Counted from the stretch's first letter, positions 32,775 through 42,768 are shown. The stretch: DNA of 53,282 bases from Prochlorothrix hollandica PCC 9006 = CALU 1027 (GCF_000332315.1 NZ_KB235937.1:713293-766574), one strand, 5' to 3'. Translations and numbers: made by a program. The notes: a model not told the origin generated them from the sequence alone.

Positions 32775-33710
32775 ATGGCTATAGATCCAGCCTCGCCGAT
32801 GACCAGCTCCCTCTGGAAACCTAATCGACAGCTCAATCAGCGAATAGAGCTAGGGGTCAAACTGATCTTTGCTACCTTTGCATTGATATCCGTCATTACG
32901 ACCCTCGGTATTGTTTTAACCCTTGTCTTTGAAACATTTGAATTTTTCAAAGAAGTCCCTATTTGGAATTTTCTAACCCAAACTAAATGGACTCCCCTCT
33001 TTAGCAGCGGAGAATTTGGAATTTTCGTCCTCATTAGTGCCACCCTACTAACCTCCTCCATTAGTATGATGGTGGCCATTCCCTTGGGGCTATTGGCAGC
33101 AGTTTGCTTAAGTGAATATGCCAGTCCCAAAGTTCGGAAAATCTTCAAACCTGTTTTGGAGATTCTCGCAGGGATTCCAACTGTAGTTTTCGGATACTTT
33201 GCCCTGCTTTTTGTCACGCCCTTACTCCAAAACTTTATCCCAGGTTTACAGGGATTCAATGCCCTCAGTGCTGGCATCGTTCTCGGCGTTTCCATCACCC
33301 CCTTAGTGGCTTCCCTCAGTGAAGATGCCATTTATGCAGTCCCCCAAAGTTTGCGAGATGGTGCCTATGCGTTGGGTTCCACTAAACAGGAAACGATCGT
33401 ATCCGTAGTACTGCCCGCAGCCCTGTCCGGCATTGTAGCCTCAATTATTTTGGCCATCTCGCGGGCGATCGGCGAAACCATGATTGTCACCTTAGCGGCA
33501 GGTCAAAACCCCCGGTTTGGACTCAACCCCCTAGTGCCCATCATGACCATGACCGCCTTCATTGTACAGGTGAGCCTTGGCGATACTCCAGCCACCTCCA
33601 TTGCCTACAAAACCATCTTTGCCGTGGGTATGACCCTATTTCTCATTACCCTCACCTTGAATATTTTTAGTTTTTGGTTTGTGCGTCGTTTCCGGCAGAA
33701 ATATGAATGA
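32775..33710 (+). CDS. pstC: Phosphate ABC transporter permease PstC
   Basis: Inner-membrane permease of the Pst system, pairing with PstA to form the channel. The 311-residue protein has six hydrophobic helices and the EAA loop that contacts Pst[33 protein letters not shown] followed by the [19 protein letters not shown] helix. The stop overlaps the pstA start by four bases (ATGA). Two poor Pho-box-like words (GTTTACAT and TTGAACCT, about 32724-32739) lie 35 bases upstream, so a weak separate promoter is possible after the pstS terminator. Confidence 0.96.
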   Translation: MAIDPASPMTSSLWKPNRQLNQRIELGVKLIFATFALISVITTLGIVLTLVFETFEFFKEVPIWNFLTQTKWTPLFSSGEFGIFVLISATLLTSSISMMVAIPLGLLAAVCLSEYASPKVRKIFKPVLEILAGIPTVVFGYFALLFVTPLLQNFIPGLQGFNALSAGIVLGVSITPLVASLSEDAIYAVPQSLRDGAYALGSTKQETIVSVVLPAALSGIVASIILAISRAIGETMIVTLAAGQNPRFGLNPLVPIMTMTAFIVQVSLGDTPATSIAYKTIFAVGMTLFLITLTLNIFSFWFVRRFRQKYE

Positions 33711-34687
33711 CGACTCAACAGTCCCCCAGTTCTCCCCTTTCCCCTTTGGAATCCCAGAACCTTTTTAAACCCAACCTCAAAGGCCGCTACCGTAAAGATT
33801 GGATTTTCCAAGCCTTGACCTGGGCAGCGGTGGCCTTTGCTGTCACTGTCCTAGCCGTCCTGATCTTCGATACTCTCATTGATGCCTTACCCCGGTTAGA
33901 GTGGTCTTTTCTAACCAGCTTTCCCTCCCGCAAACCGGAACAGGCAGGTATTTATGCTGCCCTCACGGGCACAGTTTGGGTAATGATTATTGTTGCTCTG
34001 ATCTCGTTCCCCTTAGGGGTTGGAGCAGGCATCTACCTAGAAGAATTTGCCACGGATAACTGGATTACTCGTATCATTGAAATTAACATTAGTAACCTGG
34101 CAGGGGTACCCTCGATTATTTATGGTTTATTGGGGTTAGCTGCCTTTGTGCGTCTGATGGAGCCGATTACCGGAGGTCGTAGTGTTTTAGCCGGGGCTTT
34201 AACCCTGATTTTGCTGATTTTACCAGTGATTATTGTTTCTACGCGGGAATCCTTGAGGGCAGTTCCCGAAAGTCTGAGATTAGCAGGCTTTGCCTTAGGT
34301 TCTACCCGTTGGCAAGTGGTGCGCGAGCATGTTTTACCCATGGCCCTGCCAGGGGTCTTGACCGGTATGATTTTGGCATTATCCCGTGCCATCGGCGAAA
34401 CGGCTCCCCTCATCACCATTGGTGCTTTAACCTTTGTTCCCTTTGTGCCCCAATTGCCCCTGGCCCAATGGTTCCAAAATCCGGTGGAGGCAGCCCAAGT
34501 GTTCTGGGGAGAAGGAATCCAAAGTCCTTTTACGGTGTTGCCCATCCAAGTCTATAACTGGGTTTCTCGGCCCCAGAAGGGGTTCCATACCGATGCGGCG
34601 GCGGGGATTATCGTCCTCCTAGTGGTGCTGTTGGCGATGAATTCCATCGCGATCGTCCTGCGGGATAAATTACAAAAAACCCGCTAA
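33707..34687 (+). CDS. pstA: Phosphate ABC transporter permease PstA
   Basis: Second permease of the Pst channel. The 326-residue protein has about six membrane helices, the conserved YLEEFA and [17 protein letters not shown] segments, and the EAA loop [25 protein letters not shown] with [11 protein letters not shown] after it. Translationally coupled to pstC by the ATGA overlap. Two repeat elements then separate it from pstB by 544 bases, which is unusual for this normally tight operon. Confidence 0.96.
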   Translation: MTTQQSPSSPLSPLESQNLFKPNLKGRYRKDWIFQALTWAAVAFAVTVLAVLIFDTLIDALPRLEWSFLTSFPSRKPEQAGIYAALTGTVWVMIIVALISFPLGVGAGIYLEEFATDNWITRIIEINISNLAGVPSIIYGLLGLAAFVRLMEPITGGRSVLAGALTLILLILPVIIVSTRESLRAVPESLRLAGFALGSTRWQVVREHVLPMALPGVLTGMILALSRAIGETAPLITIGALTFVPFVPQLPLAQWFQNPVEAAQVFWGEGIQSPFTVLPIQVYNWVSRPQKGFHTDAAAGIIVLLVVLLAMNSIAIVLRDKLQKTR

Positions 34688-34709
34688 ATCCACCACAATT
34701 AAGGGTGAT

Positions 34710-34826
34710 ACAGCAGTCCGACATGGATCTTACGGTGTGCTACCTTCGCGCGCACACCACACAAAGGGTTTCAGCCATCGAGATCCTTACAACTAATTCC
34801 TTACAACTAATTTAGGATTGCTGTAA
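34710..34826. repeat. MITE-like repeat family B, copy 5
   Basis: TACAGCAGTCCGACATGGAT, GTGTGCTACCTTCGCGCGCAC palindrome, GGGTTTCAGCCATCGAGATC, then a local duplication of TTACAACTAATT, ending TAGGATTGCTGTAA. It lies between pstA and pstB. Confidence 0.85.
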
Positions 34827-34937
34827 CCAGATCAGGCTGAATGCTCAACATCATGTGCGATCGGATTCGACCGGAGAGAGTCTAGGATCCTAGTCCCATA
34901 ACAATGAATCCTAACAGCCAGGGTTAATCCTCCTGGT

Positions 34938-35037
34938 GGTCACCTCGAAAAATCCAAATTCCCGCCCCTGTACCCACGCAAGAATAGGGGTTGCGGCAGG
35001 TAGCAGGGCCACGCGCCAATATTAATCGAGGTGTCCT
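34938..35037. repeat. MITE-like repeat family C, copy 4
   Basis: GGTCACCTCGAAAAATCC, CCCGCCCCTGTACCCACGCA, AGAATAGGGGTTGCGGCAGG, degraded hairpin, TTAATCGAGGTGTCC. It is the second element between pstA and pstB. Confidence 0.85.
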
Positions 35038-35231
35038 AGTGCTGGAGAATTCGCCCCATCTCCAGACAGCAGCGTGAGGAGAAGACGGGAACCCAGATTC
35101 AAGAGAATCCATCAATCCAAGGCTCAAGATTCATGGGCAACCGTTAGTAGAATTCGACCTAGCCCGTCTTCGGCTATCCCTTTAGCCCATCATTCATTCC
35201 ATCGTGTTTTGAGTTTGTCTCACGTAACTTT

Positions 35232-36044
35232 ATGAATTATTCCTCACCTTTGATCAGTAGCGACATCGCCAACACTGCCTTGCGCACTGAACAACTTTCC
35301 GTCTACTACGGCAATACGCTAGCGGTTCGGGATGTCTACCTCGATATTCCTAAAAACAAAATTGTGTCCTTCATTGGACCCTCTGGCTGCGGTAAAAGCA
35401 CGGTTCTTCGGTGTTTCAATCGCATGAATGATTTGATTCCCGGAGCCAAGGTGGCGGGGCGCATCACGTTCCATGGCCAAGATATTCATGCCAAGACTAT
35501 TGACCCGGTGGAACTGCGCCGCCGCATTGGCATGGTGTTCCAAAAGCCCAACCCATTCCCCAAGTCAATTTATGAAAATATTGCCTTTGGTGCCCGCATC
35601 AATGGTTACCAAGGCAATATGGACGAGTTAGTGGAAAATTCTCTGCGGGGAGCGGCCCTGTGGAATGAGGTGAAGGATAAGCTACGGGCCAGTGGGCTAT
35701 CCCTGTCGGGGGGACAACAGCAACGCCTCTGTATTGCGCGGGCGATCGCCATTGAGCCGGAGATCATTCTCATGGATGAGCCTTGCTCGGCCCTGGATCC
35801 CATTTCCACCCTGCGCATTGAGGAGTTGATGCAGGAGCTGAAGGAGCAATACACCATTGCGATCGTGACCCACAATATGCAGCAAGCCTCCCGCACCTCT
35901 GATTACACCGCCTTTTTTAATGCAGAACCGACCTCTAAGGGGGGGAAAGTGGGCCATTTGGTGGAATATAATCGCACGGAGCTTATTTTCCAAAGTCCCC
36001 AGGAAGAGAAAACCAAGGACTATGTGAGCGGTCGCTTTGGCTAA
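35232..36044 (+). CDS. pstB: Phosphate ABC transporter ATPase PstB
   Basis: ATPase subunit of the Pst complex. The 270-residue protein has Walker [10 protein letters not shown], the Pst-typical [18 protein letters not shown] stretch, Q-loop [20 protein letters not shown], signature [14 protein letters not shown], Walker [14 protein letters not shown] and the H-loop IVTHNMQQA. Length is normal. There is no phoU next to it, and only one pstB is present. Because of the long gap after pstA it may have its own promoter, but I cannot find a convincing Pho box in the 190 bases upstream. Confidence 0.97.
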   Translation: MNYSSPLISSDIANTALRTEQLSVYYGNTLAVRDVYLDIPKNKIVSFIGPSGCGKSTVLRCFNRMNDLIPGAKVAGRITFHGQDIHAKTIDPVELRRRIGMVFQKPNPFPKSIYENIAFGARINGYQGNMDELVENSLRGAALWNEVKDKLRASGLSLSGGQQQRLCIARAIAIEPEIILMDEPCSALDPISTLRIEELMQELKEQYTIAIVTHNMQQASRTSDYTAFFNAEPTSKGGKVGHLVEYNRTELIFQSPQEEKTKDYVSGRFG

Positions 36045-36065
36045 GGGCCAGAGCCTAAGCAACCT

Positions 36066-36168
36066 ACAGCAGTCCTAAATGGGTCGTGTGGTGTGCCCCC
36101 GGAGGGGGCACACCACATCAAGAGTTTCAGCCGCCGAGATCCTTACAACTGATTTAGGGTTGCTGTAG
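36066..36168. repeat. MITE-like repeat family B, copy 6
   Basis: TACAGCAGTCCTAAATGGG, GTGTGCCCCCGGAGGGGGCA palindrome, GAGTTTCAGCCGCCGAGATC, GATTTAGGGTTGCTGTA. Nearly identical to the copy at 29590. It follows pstB by about 20 bases. Confidence 0.9.
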
Positions 36169-36182
36169 ATAGACCAGTTTTG

Positions 36183-36330
36183 GCTGACCGCTGATTCCAT
36201 GGGGACAGGATGAACAGAACAGCGGGGTACGCCGCGCCCCCCTGTCCCGGATTAACCTCGCCCGGATTAAACTGTCCCGGATTAAACTATCCCGGATTAA
36301 ACTATCCCGGACCAAGTTGATGGACCCGGT
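36183..36330. repeat. Palindromic repeat family A, copy 6, with internal 15-bp expansion
   Basis: GCTGACCGCTGATTCCATGG, GACAGGATGAACAGAACAGC, palindrome GGGGTACGCCGCGCCCCC, then CCCGGATTAAACTAT-type units repeated four times at 15 bp, ending CCAAGTTGATGGACCCG. The tandem units have grown inside the repeat tail. Confidence 0.8.
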
Positions 36331-36489
36331 TCTGAACCATGGGATTGGAGAAGAATTCAGGGTAGGATGAGAAGGTCATGCTTAATACATTTTTCATAAG
36401 ACCTGCCCGGAACCCACAGAATGGATCGTTCTACTGGATCTTTCTGGATTCCGGCTCTGACTCCCCCTGTTGATGCTTGGTATACCCCC

Positions 36490-36900
36490 ATGAGACATGC
36501 CCTTTCCCATCTGTTTGCGTTTGTTTTGGTTGCTGTTGTGGGCCTGACTGGATGCAGCACAAACACCACGTTTTTAAGCGATAACTTAACGGGCGATTAT
36601 CCCCAGGATACAATTGCCGTCATCCAAAATCTCCGAGCCACCATTAGCTTACCCGACGGCACCCGCGAAAAAGGAGAAGCCCAAGCCCAAGCTCAACTGC
36701 TGATTAATGACTTTGTAGCCCGCTACCGTCGGGATAGTGGGGTGTCTAGCTCCACCTCCTTTACCACGATGCAGACTGCCCTCAATGCCCTGGCTGGTCA
36801 TTACAATGCTTACCCCAACTTGCCCTTGGCTCCTAAATTAAAGGATCGCCTCGATCGGGAATTCAAGTTAGCGGAACTGGCCATCAAGCGGGGTCTATAA
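36490..36900 (+). CDS. psb27: Photosystem II assembly lipoprotein Psb27
   Basis: Lumenal lipoprotein that binds CP43 during assembly and repair of photosystem II, before the manganese cluster forms. The 136-residue precursor has a lipoprotein signal with Cys22 in GLTGCSTN. The mature four-helix part shows LTGDYPQDTIAVIQNLRATI, INDFVARYRRDSGV, FTTMQTALNALAGHYNAYPN and LKDRLDREFKLAELAIKRGL. The frame is open to 36421, but the ATG at 36490 gives the usual signal peptide. It is a single-gene unit with its own terminator. Confidence 0.96.
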   Translation: MRHALSHLFAFVLVAVVGLTGCSTNTTFLSDNLTGDYPQDTIAVIQNLRATISLPDGTREKGEAQAQAQLLINDFVARYRRDSGVSSSTSFTTMQTALNALAGHYNAYPNLPLAPKLKDRLDREFKLAELAIKRGL

Positions 36901-36922
36901 CCTAGCCCTGCCTATCCTGGAG

Positions 36923-36950
36923 CCACCTTCCCCTTGAAGGTGGTTTTTTT
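36923..36950 (+). terminator. Rho-independent terminator of psb27
   Basis: CCACCTTC, loop CCCTT, GAAGGTGG, followed by seven Ts. It lies 22 bases after the psb27 stop. Confidence 0.95.
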
Positions 36951-36971
36951 GTGGGGATCGTTCAAGGTCAG

Positions 36972-37052
36972 GGGTCTCAACTTAAGCCGGGACAGTGGGG
37001 CGTGGAGCGGCCCACCGGCTCGTTAATCTTGTCCCGCTGTCAGCGGTAGGCC
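36972..37052. repeat. Palindromic repeat family A, copy 7
   Basis: GGTCTCAACTTAAGCCGGG, ACAGTGGGGCGTGGAGCGGC, CGTTAATCTTGTCCCGCTGT, CAGCGGTAGGCC. It ends 37 bases before the ComF-type start. Confidence 0.85.
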
Positions 37053-37089
37053 AAGGTAAGGGCAACAGCAGGAGGTTTGCAGGAGTTTT

Positions 37090-37839
37090 ATGGTGATCTC
37101 ATGGAAGCAGGTGTTGGATGCCCCAGGGGGATGGCAGGGCTTAGGCCAGGATCTTTGGCAGGATTGGCGACGGTTGGTGTTGATGGCTTCCTGTCCCCTG
37201 TGTGGCCGATCGACCCCCCAGGATTTTTGCCGGGACTGTGCCTGGGATCTGGGCCACTGCCCGATCGAGCATCCCCTGGAAACCTGGACAGGGCCATTAC
37301 CGTACTTTGCTTGGGGTTATTATCAAACCCCCGATACAGATGGGCTAAAACGGGCGATCGCAGCCCTAAAATATGACAATAATCCCGGTTTGGCCCGCTG
37401 CCTAGGGCAATGGGTAGGCCAGACTTGGCGACAACAGCGCCCACCCTTACCCCCCGGTCAGTCCAAACCCCTGGTGGTACCCATTCCCCTGCACCCCAGC
37501 AAATTGAAACAGCGGGGCTTTAACCAGGCGGACCTATTGGCGCGGTCTTTTTGTCAGGTGACCGGATTTCCCTACGAGGCCACAGGGCTAATGCGTACCC
37601 GATCCACCCAAGCCCAGTTTGGCTTAACGCCCCAGGCGCGGCAAGCCAATGTCCAGGCGGCTTTTGCCCCCAGCCCGGGGTTACGGCGACGATCGCCCCC
37701 AGGGGTCTTGATTTTCGATGACATTTATACCACCGGTTCCACGGTGCGATCGGCGGCTCAATGTTTGCAGGATCACAAAATTCCCGTGCTAGGGGTCGTG
37801 GTGCTAGCCCGTGTTGGAACCCGTACCCCCACCGCTTAA
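37090..37839 (+). CDS. ComF-family phosphoribosyltransferase-like protein
   Basis: A 249-residue protein of the ComF/GntX group, linked in other bacteria to DNA uptake or to late steps of DNA processing. A four-Cys zinc site lies near the N-terminus (Cys35 and Cys38 in CPLC, Cys47 and Cys50 in CRDC). The phosphoribosyltransferase domain has VVPIPLHPSKLKQRGFNQADLLA and the PRPP loop VLIFDDIYTTGSTV. AGGAG lies just before the ATG. In cyanobacteria comF is needed for natural transformation, so competence is a reasonable but unproven role. No other competence gene is nearby. Confidence 0.92.
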   Translation: MVISWKQVLDAPGGWQGLGQDLWQDWRRLVLMASCPLCGRSTPQDFCRDCAWDLGHCPIEHPLETWTGPLPYFAWGYYQTPDTDGLKRAIAALKYDNNPGLARCLGQWVGQTWRQQRPPLPPGQSKPLVVPIPLHPSKLKQRGFNQADLLARSFCQVTGFPYEATGLMRTRSTQAQFGLTPQARQANVQAAFAPSPGLRRRSPPGVLIFDDIYTTGSTVRSAAQCLQDHKIPVLGVVVLARVGTRTPTA

Positions 37840-37875
37840 GCTAAACTCAGCAAACCAGTGATTATCTTTGTTCAT

Positions 37876-38006
37876 ACAGCAGTCCGAAATGGGTCAGATG
37901 GTGTGCGCCCAGAGGGCGCACACCACACCAAGGGTTTCAGCCATAGGGTTTCAGCCATAGGGTTTCAGCCATCGAGATCCTGACCACTGCTTTAGGATTG
38001 CTATAG
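37876..38006. repeat. MITE-like repeat family B, copy 7, with internal 14-bp triplication
   Basis: TACAGCAGTCCGAAATGGG, GTGTGCGCCCAGAGGGCGCAC palindrome, AGGGTTTCAGCCAT repeated three times, CGAGATCCTGACC, TTTAGGATTGCTATAG end. The triplicated 14-mer is single in all other copies, so it arose after insertion. Confidence 0.9.
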
Positions 38007-38062
38007 TCAGGACTTCAGTCCTTGGCTTAATCTGTCCACGGCTATAGGAAGCGGAACGGTTC

Positions 38063-39100
38063 ATGACTCTTCCCCCCAACTCCGACCCCCCCCTGTCCCT
38101 CGCCTATGTGCGGAAACAGAACGATCTGACCCGCTGGATGCCCCTGTGGGTCACTGCGTCGGTGTTAGTCCATGAGCTGTTGTTTTTAGGCTGGATTCAG
38201 TATCAAACAAGAATGCCGAGAGAGGATGCTCCCCTGGCCATAGAGTTCATCGATCTGGACACAGTGACCGCCACCCCCACTGAACCGGAGAGCGATCGCA
38301 TCGCCACCCAATCCAATGCCGGGGGTGCCCAAACCGAGACCGAGAAACCCGTCAGTACCCGCCGCGATCGCGGTGTTCCTGAACCGACCCATGTTATCGC
38401 CGGGGGATTTACAGCCCATGGGCTGACCGATGGTAATAACACGGGTGGCAAAAACACCGATGGCTACACAACTCAGAGTCCGACACCAGATTATCCGACA
38501 CCGGCACCGCCCCGGCCTAGGCCAGCCCCCCAGAACCCGACCAACACCCCATCGGCAATCCAGCCCGCCCCCAGGTCAACGGCAACATCACCATCCCCTA
38601 GAGCAATCCCCAGTCCCCCCACCCGCATCCCCCTGCCTCCTCCCCCCCTGGTGCCCTCTCCTCCCGCTGCGACCCCGCCCCCTGCCTGGAACCGATCGAC
38701 CCTAGCCCACACCAGCAGCCAAGACCTGGGAACGGGATCCCTGAGTCTGGAGGACTGGCAACGGCAGCAACGGGACAACAACGATCGCACGGGATCAGGC
38801 AGTGGGGTTTCGGCGCGGGCTGATGTGGACTGGGGACCCTATACTTCGGCACTCCAGCGCCAGGTCGAACAGCGCTGGTGGCCCACCTCCGACTCATCCT
38901 CAGAGGTGGAAGTGGAATTTGAAATTCAGCGATCGGGTCATATCAATCCCGACAGTTTGCGGGTAGTGCGATCGTCGGGATCGGACACCATTAACCGAGC
39001 CGCCTTAGCGGCCATCACCGAGTCGTCCCCCTTCGGCAGTTTTCCCCCCAACTACACCCAAGACAGCATCCTGGTCACCTTCACCTTCACCGTTCAGTAG
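38063..39100 (+). CDS. TonB-like energy transducer
   Basis: A 345-residue envelope protein. One membrane anchor lies near residues 26-45 (MPLWVTASVLVHELLFLGWI). A long Pro/Thr/Ser-rich stretch of about 180 residues, able to span the periplasm, follows. The C-terminal TonB domain has YTSALQRQVEQRWWPT, EVEVEFEIQRSGHINPDSLRVVRSSG and INRAALAAITESSPFGSFP, ending VTFTFTVQ. TonB proteins pass proton-motive force to outer-membrane receptors for iron or cobalamin; no ExbB, ExbD or receptor gene is in the window. Some cyanobacterial TonB-like proteins act in the cell envelope without a known receptor. Confidence 0.88.
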   Translation: MTLPPNSDPPLSLAYVRKQNDLTRWMPLWVTASVLVHELLFLGWIQYQTRMPREDAPLAIEFIDLDTVTATPTEPESDRIATQSNAGGAQTETEKPVSTRRDRGVPEPTHVIAGGFTAHGLTDGNNTGGKNTDGYTTQSPTPDYPTPAPPRPRPAPQNPTNTPSAIQPAPRSTATSPSPRAIPSPPTRIPLPPPPLVPSPPAATPPPAWNRSTLAHTSSQDLGTGSLSLEDWQRQQRDNNDRTGSGSGVSARADVDWGPYTSALQRQVEQRWWPTSDSSSEVEVEFEIQRSGHINPDSLRVVRSSGSDTINRAALAAITESSPFGSFPPNYTQDSILVTFTFTVQ

Positions 39101-39306
39101 GCGGCGGCAAATAAACAGGCTTGAAAACGGCTGTAACCGTAACTCTGCCGTCATCTCCACCTCCGATTCATTGTCCTGACCTACTGAGCCAAGCCAAGGG
39201 CATCGCTAATCCTTAGGGTGGCTCCCTGAGACCAGTGCCAGTGGTTCCTCGCCCCTACCCTTTGTCTGCTTCTTGCGTCTACAACCTGCTTCTGCCCACG
39301 ATTCTT

Positions 39307-39933
39307 ATGCCTAAACCTGTCCCCCTGCCCCCCTTTGTCCTGGCCTCTGCGTCCCCGGCTCGCCGTCGTTTACTGCAACTGGCGGGCATCGATCCCCTGG
39401 TGCAACCGAGCCATTTTGATGAAGATCAAGTGCAAACCCACCGTCCTGGGGAATTGGTGCACGCCTTGGCAAAGCATAAGGCCAGTGCGATCGCCGCAGA
39501 CTGGGTGAACCAGGGCAAAACCCACGGCTTAATCCTGGGCTGTGACTCGATTTTGGCCCTAAATGGGGAAATTCATGGCAAACCCGCCGACGAAGCCGAT
39601 GCGATCGCCCGCTGGCAACAGATGCGGGGCCAACGGGGGGAACTGTATACGGGCCATGCCTTAATTGATCTGGGACAGGGCCGATCCATCGTCCACACCG
39701 CCATTACCCAGGTGCATTTTGCCAATGTCACCGATGGGGAGATTCGGGCCTATGTGGCCACCGGGGAACCCCTCAACTGTGCGGGCTGTTTTGCTTTGGA
39801 AGGACGGGGTGGACTCTTTATCGATCGCCTAGAAGGGTGCCACACCAATGTCATTGGCTTGAGCTTGCCCCTGCTGCGGCGAATGCTGGCGGAACTGGGC
39901 TATGGGGTCATGGATTTTTGGCCAGGGGATTAA
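39307..39933 (+). CDS. maf: Maf-like nucleoside triphosphate pyrophosphatase
   Basis: A 208-residue house-cleaning enzyme that hydrolyses non-canonical nucleotides to monophosphates. The Maf signature [17 protein letters not shown] begins at residue 11, with [39 protein letters not shown] and the late [26 protein letters not shown]. The frame is open to a GTG/CTG area at 39235, but the ATG at 39307 gives the normal N-terminus. It is convergent with the glycosyltransferase gene, with 16 bases between the two stops. Confidence 0.94.
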   Translation: MPKPVPLPPFVLASASPARRRLLQLAGIDPLVQPSHFDEDQVQTHRPGELVHALAKHKASAIAADWVNQGKTHGLILGCDSILALNGEIHGKPADEADAIARWQQMRGQRGELYTGHALIDLGQGRSIVHTAITQVHFANVTDGEIRAYVATGEPLNCAGCFALEGRGGLFIDRLEGCHTNVIGLSLPLLRRMLAELGYGVMDFWPGD

Positions 39934-39949
39934 GCATAGCCCCAGGTTC

Positions 39950-41095
39950 CTAGGAGCCAGCCCCATCGGCGCAGGAGGGCGGCTTTTGCAGACCCGGTTT
40001 AGCCCGGAATTCATCCAGTGCCTGGGCCACATACCAATCAAACTTAGACGCAAAAACAGGTTCCGCAAATTCCTGGGCACGATCGATGCAGGCACGGGAC
40101 AGGAACCGGAGTCGCGAAAATTCTTCAATCGTCGCCCCCAGACTATCCACCGTCGGGTCTGCAAAGAAGAGTCCCGTGCGGTAATCCAAAAGAATTTCGG
40201 CCATGCCAGAGCCTCGGTAGGCAATAATCGGCAACCCCCGCCCCATGGACTCCAAGGCGATAAAACTAAAATCCAAGTCTAGGGTGGGCAACACCAAGGC
40301 CATGGCATTGGCATAGATATGGTCATCCAGGAGATCTGCCGTGGAGCGTACCCCTAGGAATTCCACGGTTGCCCCGGCAATCTGCCGCAAATAGGCTTCA
40401 TCAGGGCCACTACCCACCAGTTGCAACGGTTGCTTGAGGCGGTTACAAGCCTGGATCAGGACATCCACCTGCTGACGACGATCGAGATCGCCAATGTACA
40501 GGTAATAGCGCTCCCCCGCCGTCCCAAATCCCTGAACCGGCACGGGGGGTGGGATCACATCCGCAGAACGGCGATAGGCGCGATGGAGACGGCGGGCCAC
40601 CCGATGGGAATTGGTGATCCAGTGATCCACCCGCTGGGCGGCATAGAAATCATAACGCCGCAACCAGGACTGGGCTGCTCGCTCCCAGGGCCAAGGCTCC
40701 CGCTGTTGGGGGGAGTTCCAGCGGCGGCGATCGGGGCTGTGGCAATAGCACAGGTGGAGGGTATGGGCACCCACCCGCACCCCATGACTGAGACCCCCCC
40801 AGGTGGAGGAAATCACTAAATCATAGGCGTTGAGATCCAGGGACTCCCACAGATCGGGCAAGGCCAGATCAGCCAGGGAACTATCCCGCCAGAACCGAGG
40901 CCCAGGGCCAGACCCTAGGGGTCTCAGATCCCAACCGGTAAAGCGATCGCCGGTCAGATCAGCCCAATCGGGGCGCACATAGGCCGTATAAACGGGGGCT
41001 TGGGGGTACAGGTGATGGAGTGCTTCTAAAACCCGTTCCGGATCCCCATACCCCTGAAGGGTGTCATGCACCAAAGCCACCCGTGGTCGATCCAT
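39950..41095 (-). CDS. Glycosyltransferase, GT4-like
   Basis: A 381-residue cytoplasmic GT-B fold glycosyltransferase. It begins RVALVHDTLQGYGDPERVLEAL, has HTLHLCYCHSPDRRRW and VDHWITNSHRVARRLHRAY in the acceptor half, and in the donor half YYLYIGDLDRRQQVDVLIQA, LVGSGPDEAYLRQIA and the sugar-nucleotide motif FSFIALESMGRGLPIIAYRGSGMAE (E-x7-E like). It resembles cyanobacterial enzymes for exopolysaccharide or glycolipid mannosylation. Acceptor and donor are unknown. The C-terminal 20 residues are poorly conserved. Confidence 0.9.
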   Translation of the reverse strand: MDRPRVALVHDTLQGYGDPERVLEALHHLYPQAPVYTAYVRPDWADLTGDRFTGWDLRPLGSGPGPRFWRDSSLADLALPDLWESLDLNAYDLVISSTWGGLSHGVRVGAHTLHLCYCHSPDRRRWNSPQQREPWPWERAAQSWLRRYDFYAAQRVDHWITNSHRVARRLHRAYRRSADVIPPPVPVQGFGTAGERYYLYIGDLDRRQQVDVLIQACNRLKQPLQLVGSGPDEAYLRQIAGATVEFLGVRSTADLLDDHIYANAMALVLPTLDLDFSFIALESMGRGLPIIAYRGSGMAEILLDYRTGLFFADPTVDSLGATIEEFSRLRFLSRACIDRAQEFAEPVFASKFDWYVAQALDEFRAKPGLQKPPSCADGAGS

Positions 41096-41167
41096 CTGCT
41101 TCCACCGTTTTGACAGGTCTCCGCTAATATAGCGATTTTTGGGAACCTGGACAGCCAGACTTACCGA

Positions 41168-42544
41168 TTACAGCACCCGCAGCACATTGGCCACTTCATC
41201 AATGCAGTCTAGGGCCGTAATGTCGCCGATCGCTTGCCAGAAGTCCCCCTCTCGCACCTCATGGGTGACCACCACGATCGTGGCGCGATCGCCCGTATTT
41301 TCCAACTGCACCACCGACTCTAGGCTCACCCCATGTTGACCAAAACAGGTGCCCAACTGCCCAATGACCCCCGGCTGATCATTCGCCTGGAGCCGTGCAT
41401 AAAAGCGGTTATGGGTTTCCTCCATGGAGGCAATGGTGCAATAGCGGTGATAGGTGCAGGCGAGGAGGGGATCCAAAACGGGGGGAGCGTCAGATCTGGG
41501 AGCAGCAGAGACCGCAGCGGAGACCGTAGCGGAGACCATAGCGGAGTTGCCCCGTTCCACCGTCAACAGGGCCGCAATATTCAGCACATCAGACATCACA
41601 GCGCTGGCGGTGGGTCCCGCACCGGCACCCGGCCCATAGAACATCACCTGACCAATGGGATCCCCTTCCACCAAAATGGCGTTATACACCCCGTTGACAC
41701 TGGCCAAGGGATGGCCTTTAGCCACTAGGGTCGGGTGAACCCGAATGTCGATGACATGGGGCTGATCTGGTTCAGCCGTGGGGGGCGTGACCCGATGGGC
41801 CAGGGCCAAGAGCTTGATCACAAACCCCAGGCGATCGGCATAAAGAATATCCGTGGTGGTCACCTGGCGAATGCCTTCGCTGTAGACCTCCGATCGCCGC
41901 ACCCGTTCCCCAAAGGCTAAAGAAGCCAAAATGGCAATCTTATCCGCCGCATCCCAGCCATCCACATCAGCGGTGGGATCAGCCTCGGCATAGCCCAGGT
42001 GTTGGGCGGCTTCCAACATATCCAGGAAACTACCCCCTTCCTTCTGCATCCGGGTCAGGATGTAGTTGGTGGTGCCATTGACAATGCCGCTGATGCTCTG
42101 GATGCGGTTGGCACAGAGGGACTGTTTGAGGGGTTCAATGACGGGGATACCGCCCCCCACTGCCGCCTCCAGGAGCACATAAACCCCGGCTTCCGCAGCC
42201 GCCTCAAAAATTTCTTCCCCATGGAGGGCAATCAAGGCTTTGTTGGCCGTCACCACATGTTTCCGGTGATCAATGGCCTCCAAAATCAAGGATCGGGCCG
42301 GTTCAATGCCGCCGATCAATTCCACCACAATATCCACCTCAGGATCACTGACGATCGCTGCTAAATCAGTGGTCAGGCAGTCGGGGGGTAAATCCACCTC
42401 GCGGGGTTTGTGGAGGGAACGAACCCCCACCCGATGCAGTACTACGTCCTTGAGCAAGGGGTTACGTTGAGCAGGATCGAGGAGAATCTTGACGGTTCCT
42501 GTCCCAACGGTTCCCAGTCCTAATAAACCAACCTTAAAAGCCAC
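41168..42544 (-). CDS. hom: Homoserine dehydrogenase
   Basis: Reduces aspartate semialdehyde to homoserine for threonine and methionine synthesis. The 458-residue protein has the NAD(P) motif VGLLGLGTVGTGTV, the VVTANKALIALHGEEIFEAA and GGGIPVIEPLKQSL stretches, NGTTNYILTRM, and the catalytic-domain segment YAEADPTADVDGWDAADKIAILASLAFG. A C-terminal ACT domain (NDQPGVIGQLGTCFGQHGVSLESVVQ) suggests feedback inhibition by threonine. A short SATVSAAVSAA repeat coded by a 15-bp DNA repeat (about 41505-41545) lengthens the linker before the ACT domain. The N-terminal ATG is normal. Confidence 0.96.
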   Translation of the reverse strand: MAFKVGLLGLGTVGTGTVKILLDPAQRNPLLKDVVLHRVGVRSLHKPREVDLPPDCLTTDLAAIVSDPEVDIVVELIGGIEPARSLILEAIDHRKHVVTANKALIALHGEEIFEAAAEAGVYVLLEAAVGGGIPVIEPLKQSLCANRIQSISGIVNGTTNYILTRMQKEGGSFLDMLEAAQHLGYAEADPTADVDGWDAADKIAILASLAFGERVRRSEVYSEGIRQVTTTDILYADRLGFVIKLLALAHRVTPPTAEPDQPHVIDIRVHPTLVAKGHPLASVNGVYNAILVEGDPIGQVMFYGPGAGAGPTASAVMSDVLNIAALLTVERGNSAMVSATVSAAVSAAPRSDAPPVLDPLLACTYHRYCTIASMEETHNRFYARLQANDQPGVIGQLGTCFGQHGVSLESVVQLENTGDRATIVVVTHEVREGDFWQAIGDITALDCIDEVANVLRVL

Positions 42545-42683
42545 AGGCTAAATCCGTTACTGTCGTCGCTGATGATCAAAAACTGAGGGGGGTGGGAGCG
42601 TCTAGGTGACCCTAGGATGCGCCCCAAAGGCCAGGGAGGAATAGCCTACCCATGGCCGACGGTGGATAACGATACTCCTGGAT

Positions 42684-42768
42684 CTGGTTCCTAGGTCTGG
42701 TGCCTAGGTCTGGTGCCTAGGTCTGGTGCCTAGGTCTGGCTCCTAGGTCTGGTCCCTAAGCCACCCTC
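42684..42768. repeat. 15-bp tandem repeat, about six units
   Basis: CTAGGTCTGGTGCCT-type units at 15-base spacing, with variants TGGTTC, TGGCTC and TGGTCC. It lies in the 360-base gap between hom and the DUF-like gene; the remaining sequence of this gap shows nothing recognisable. Confidence 0.93.
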
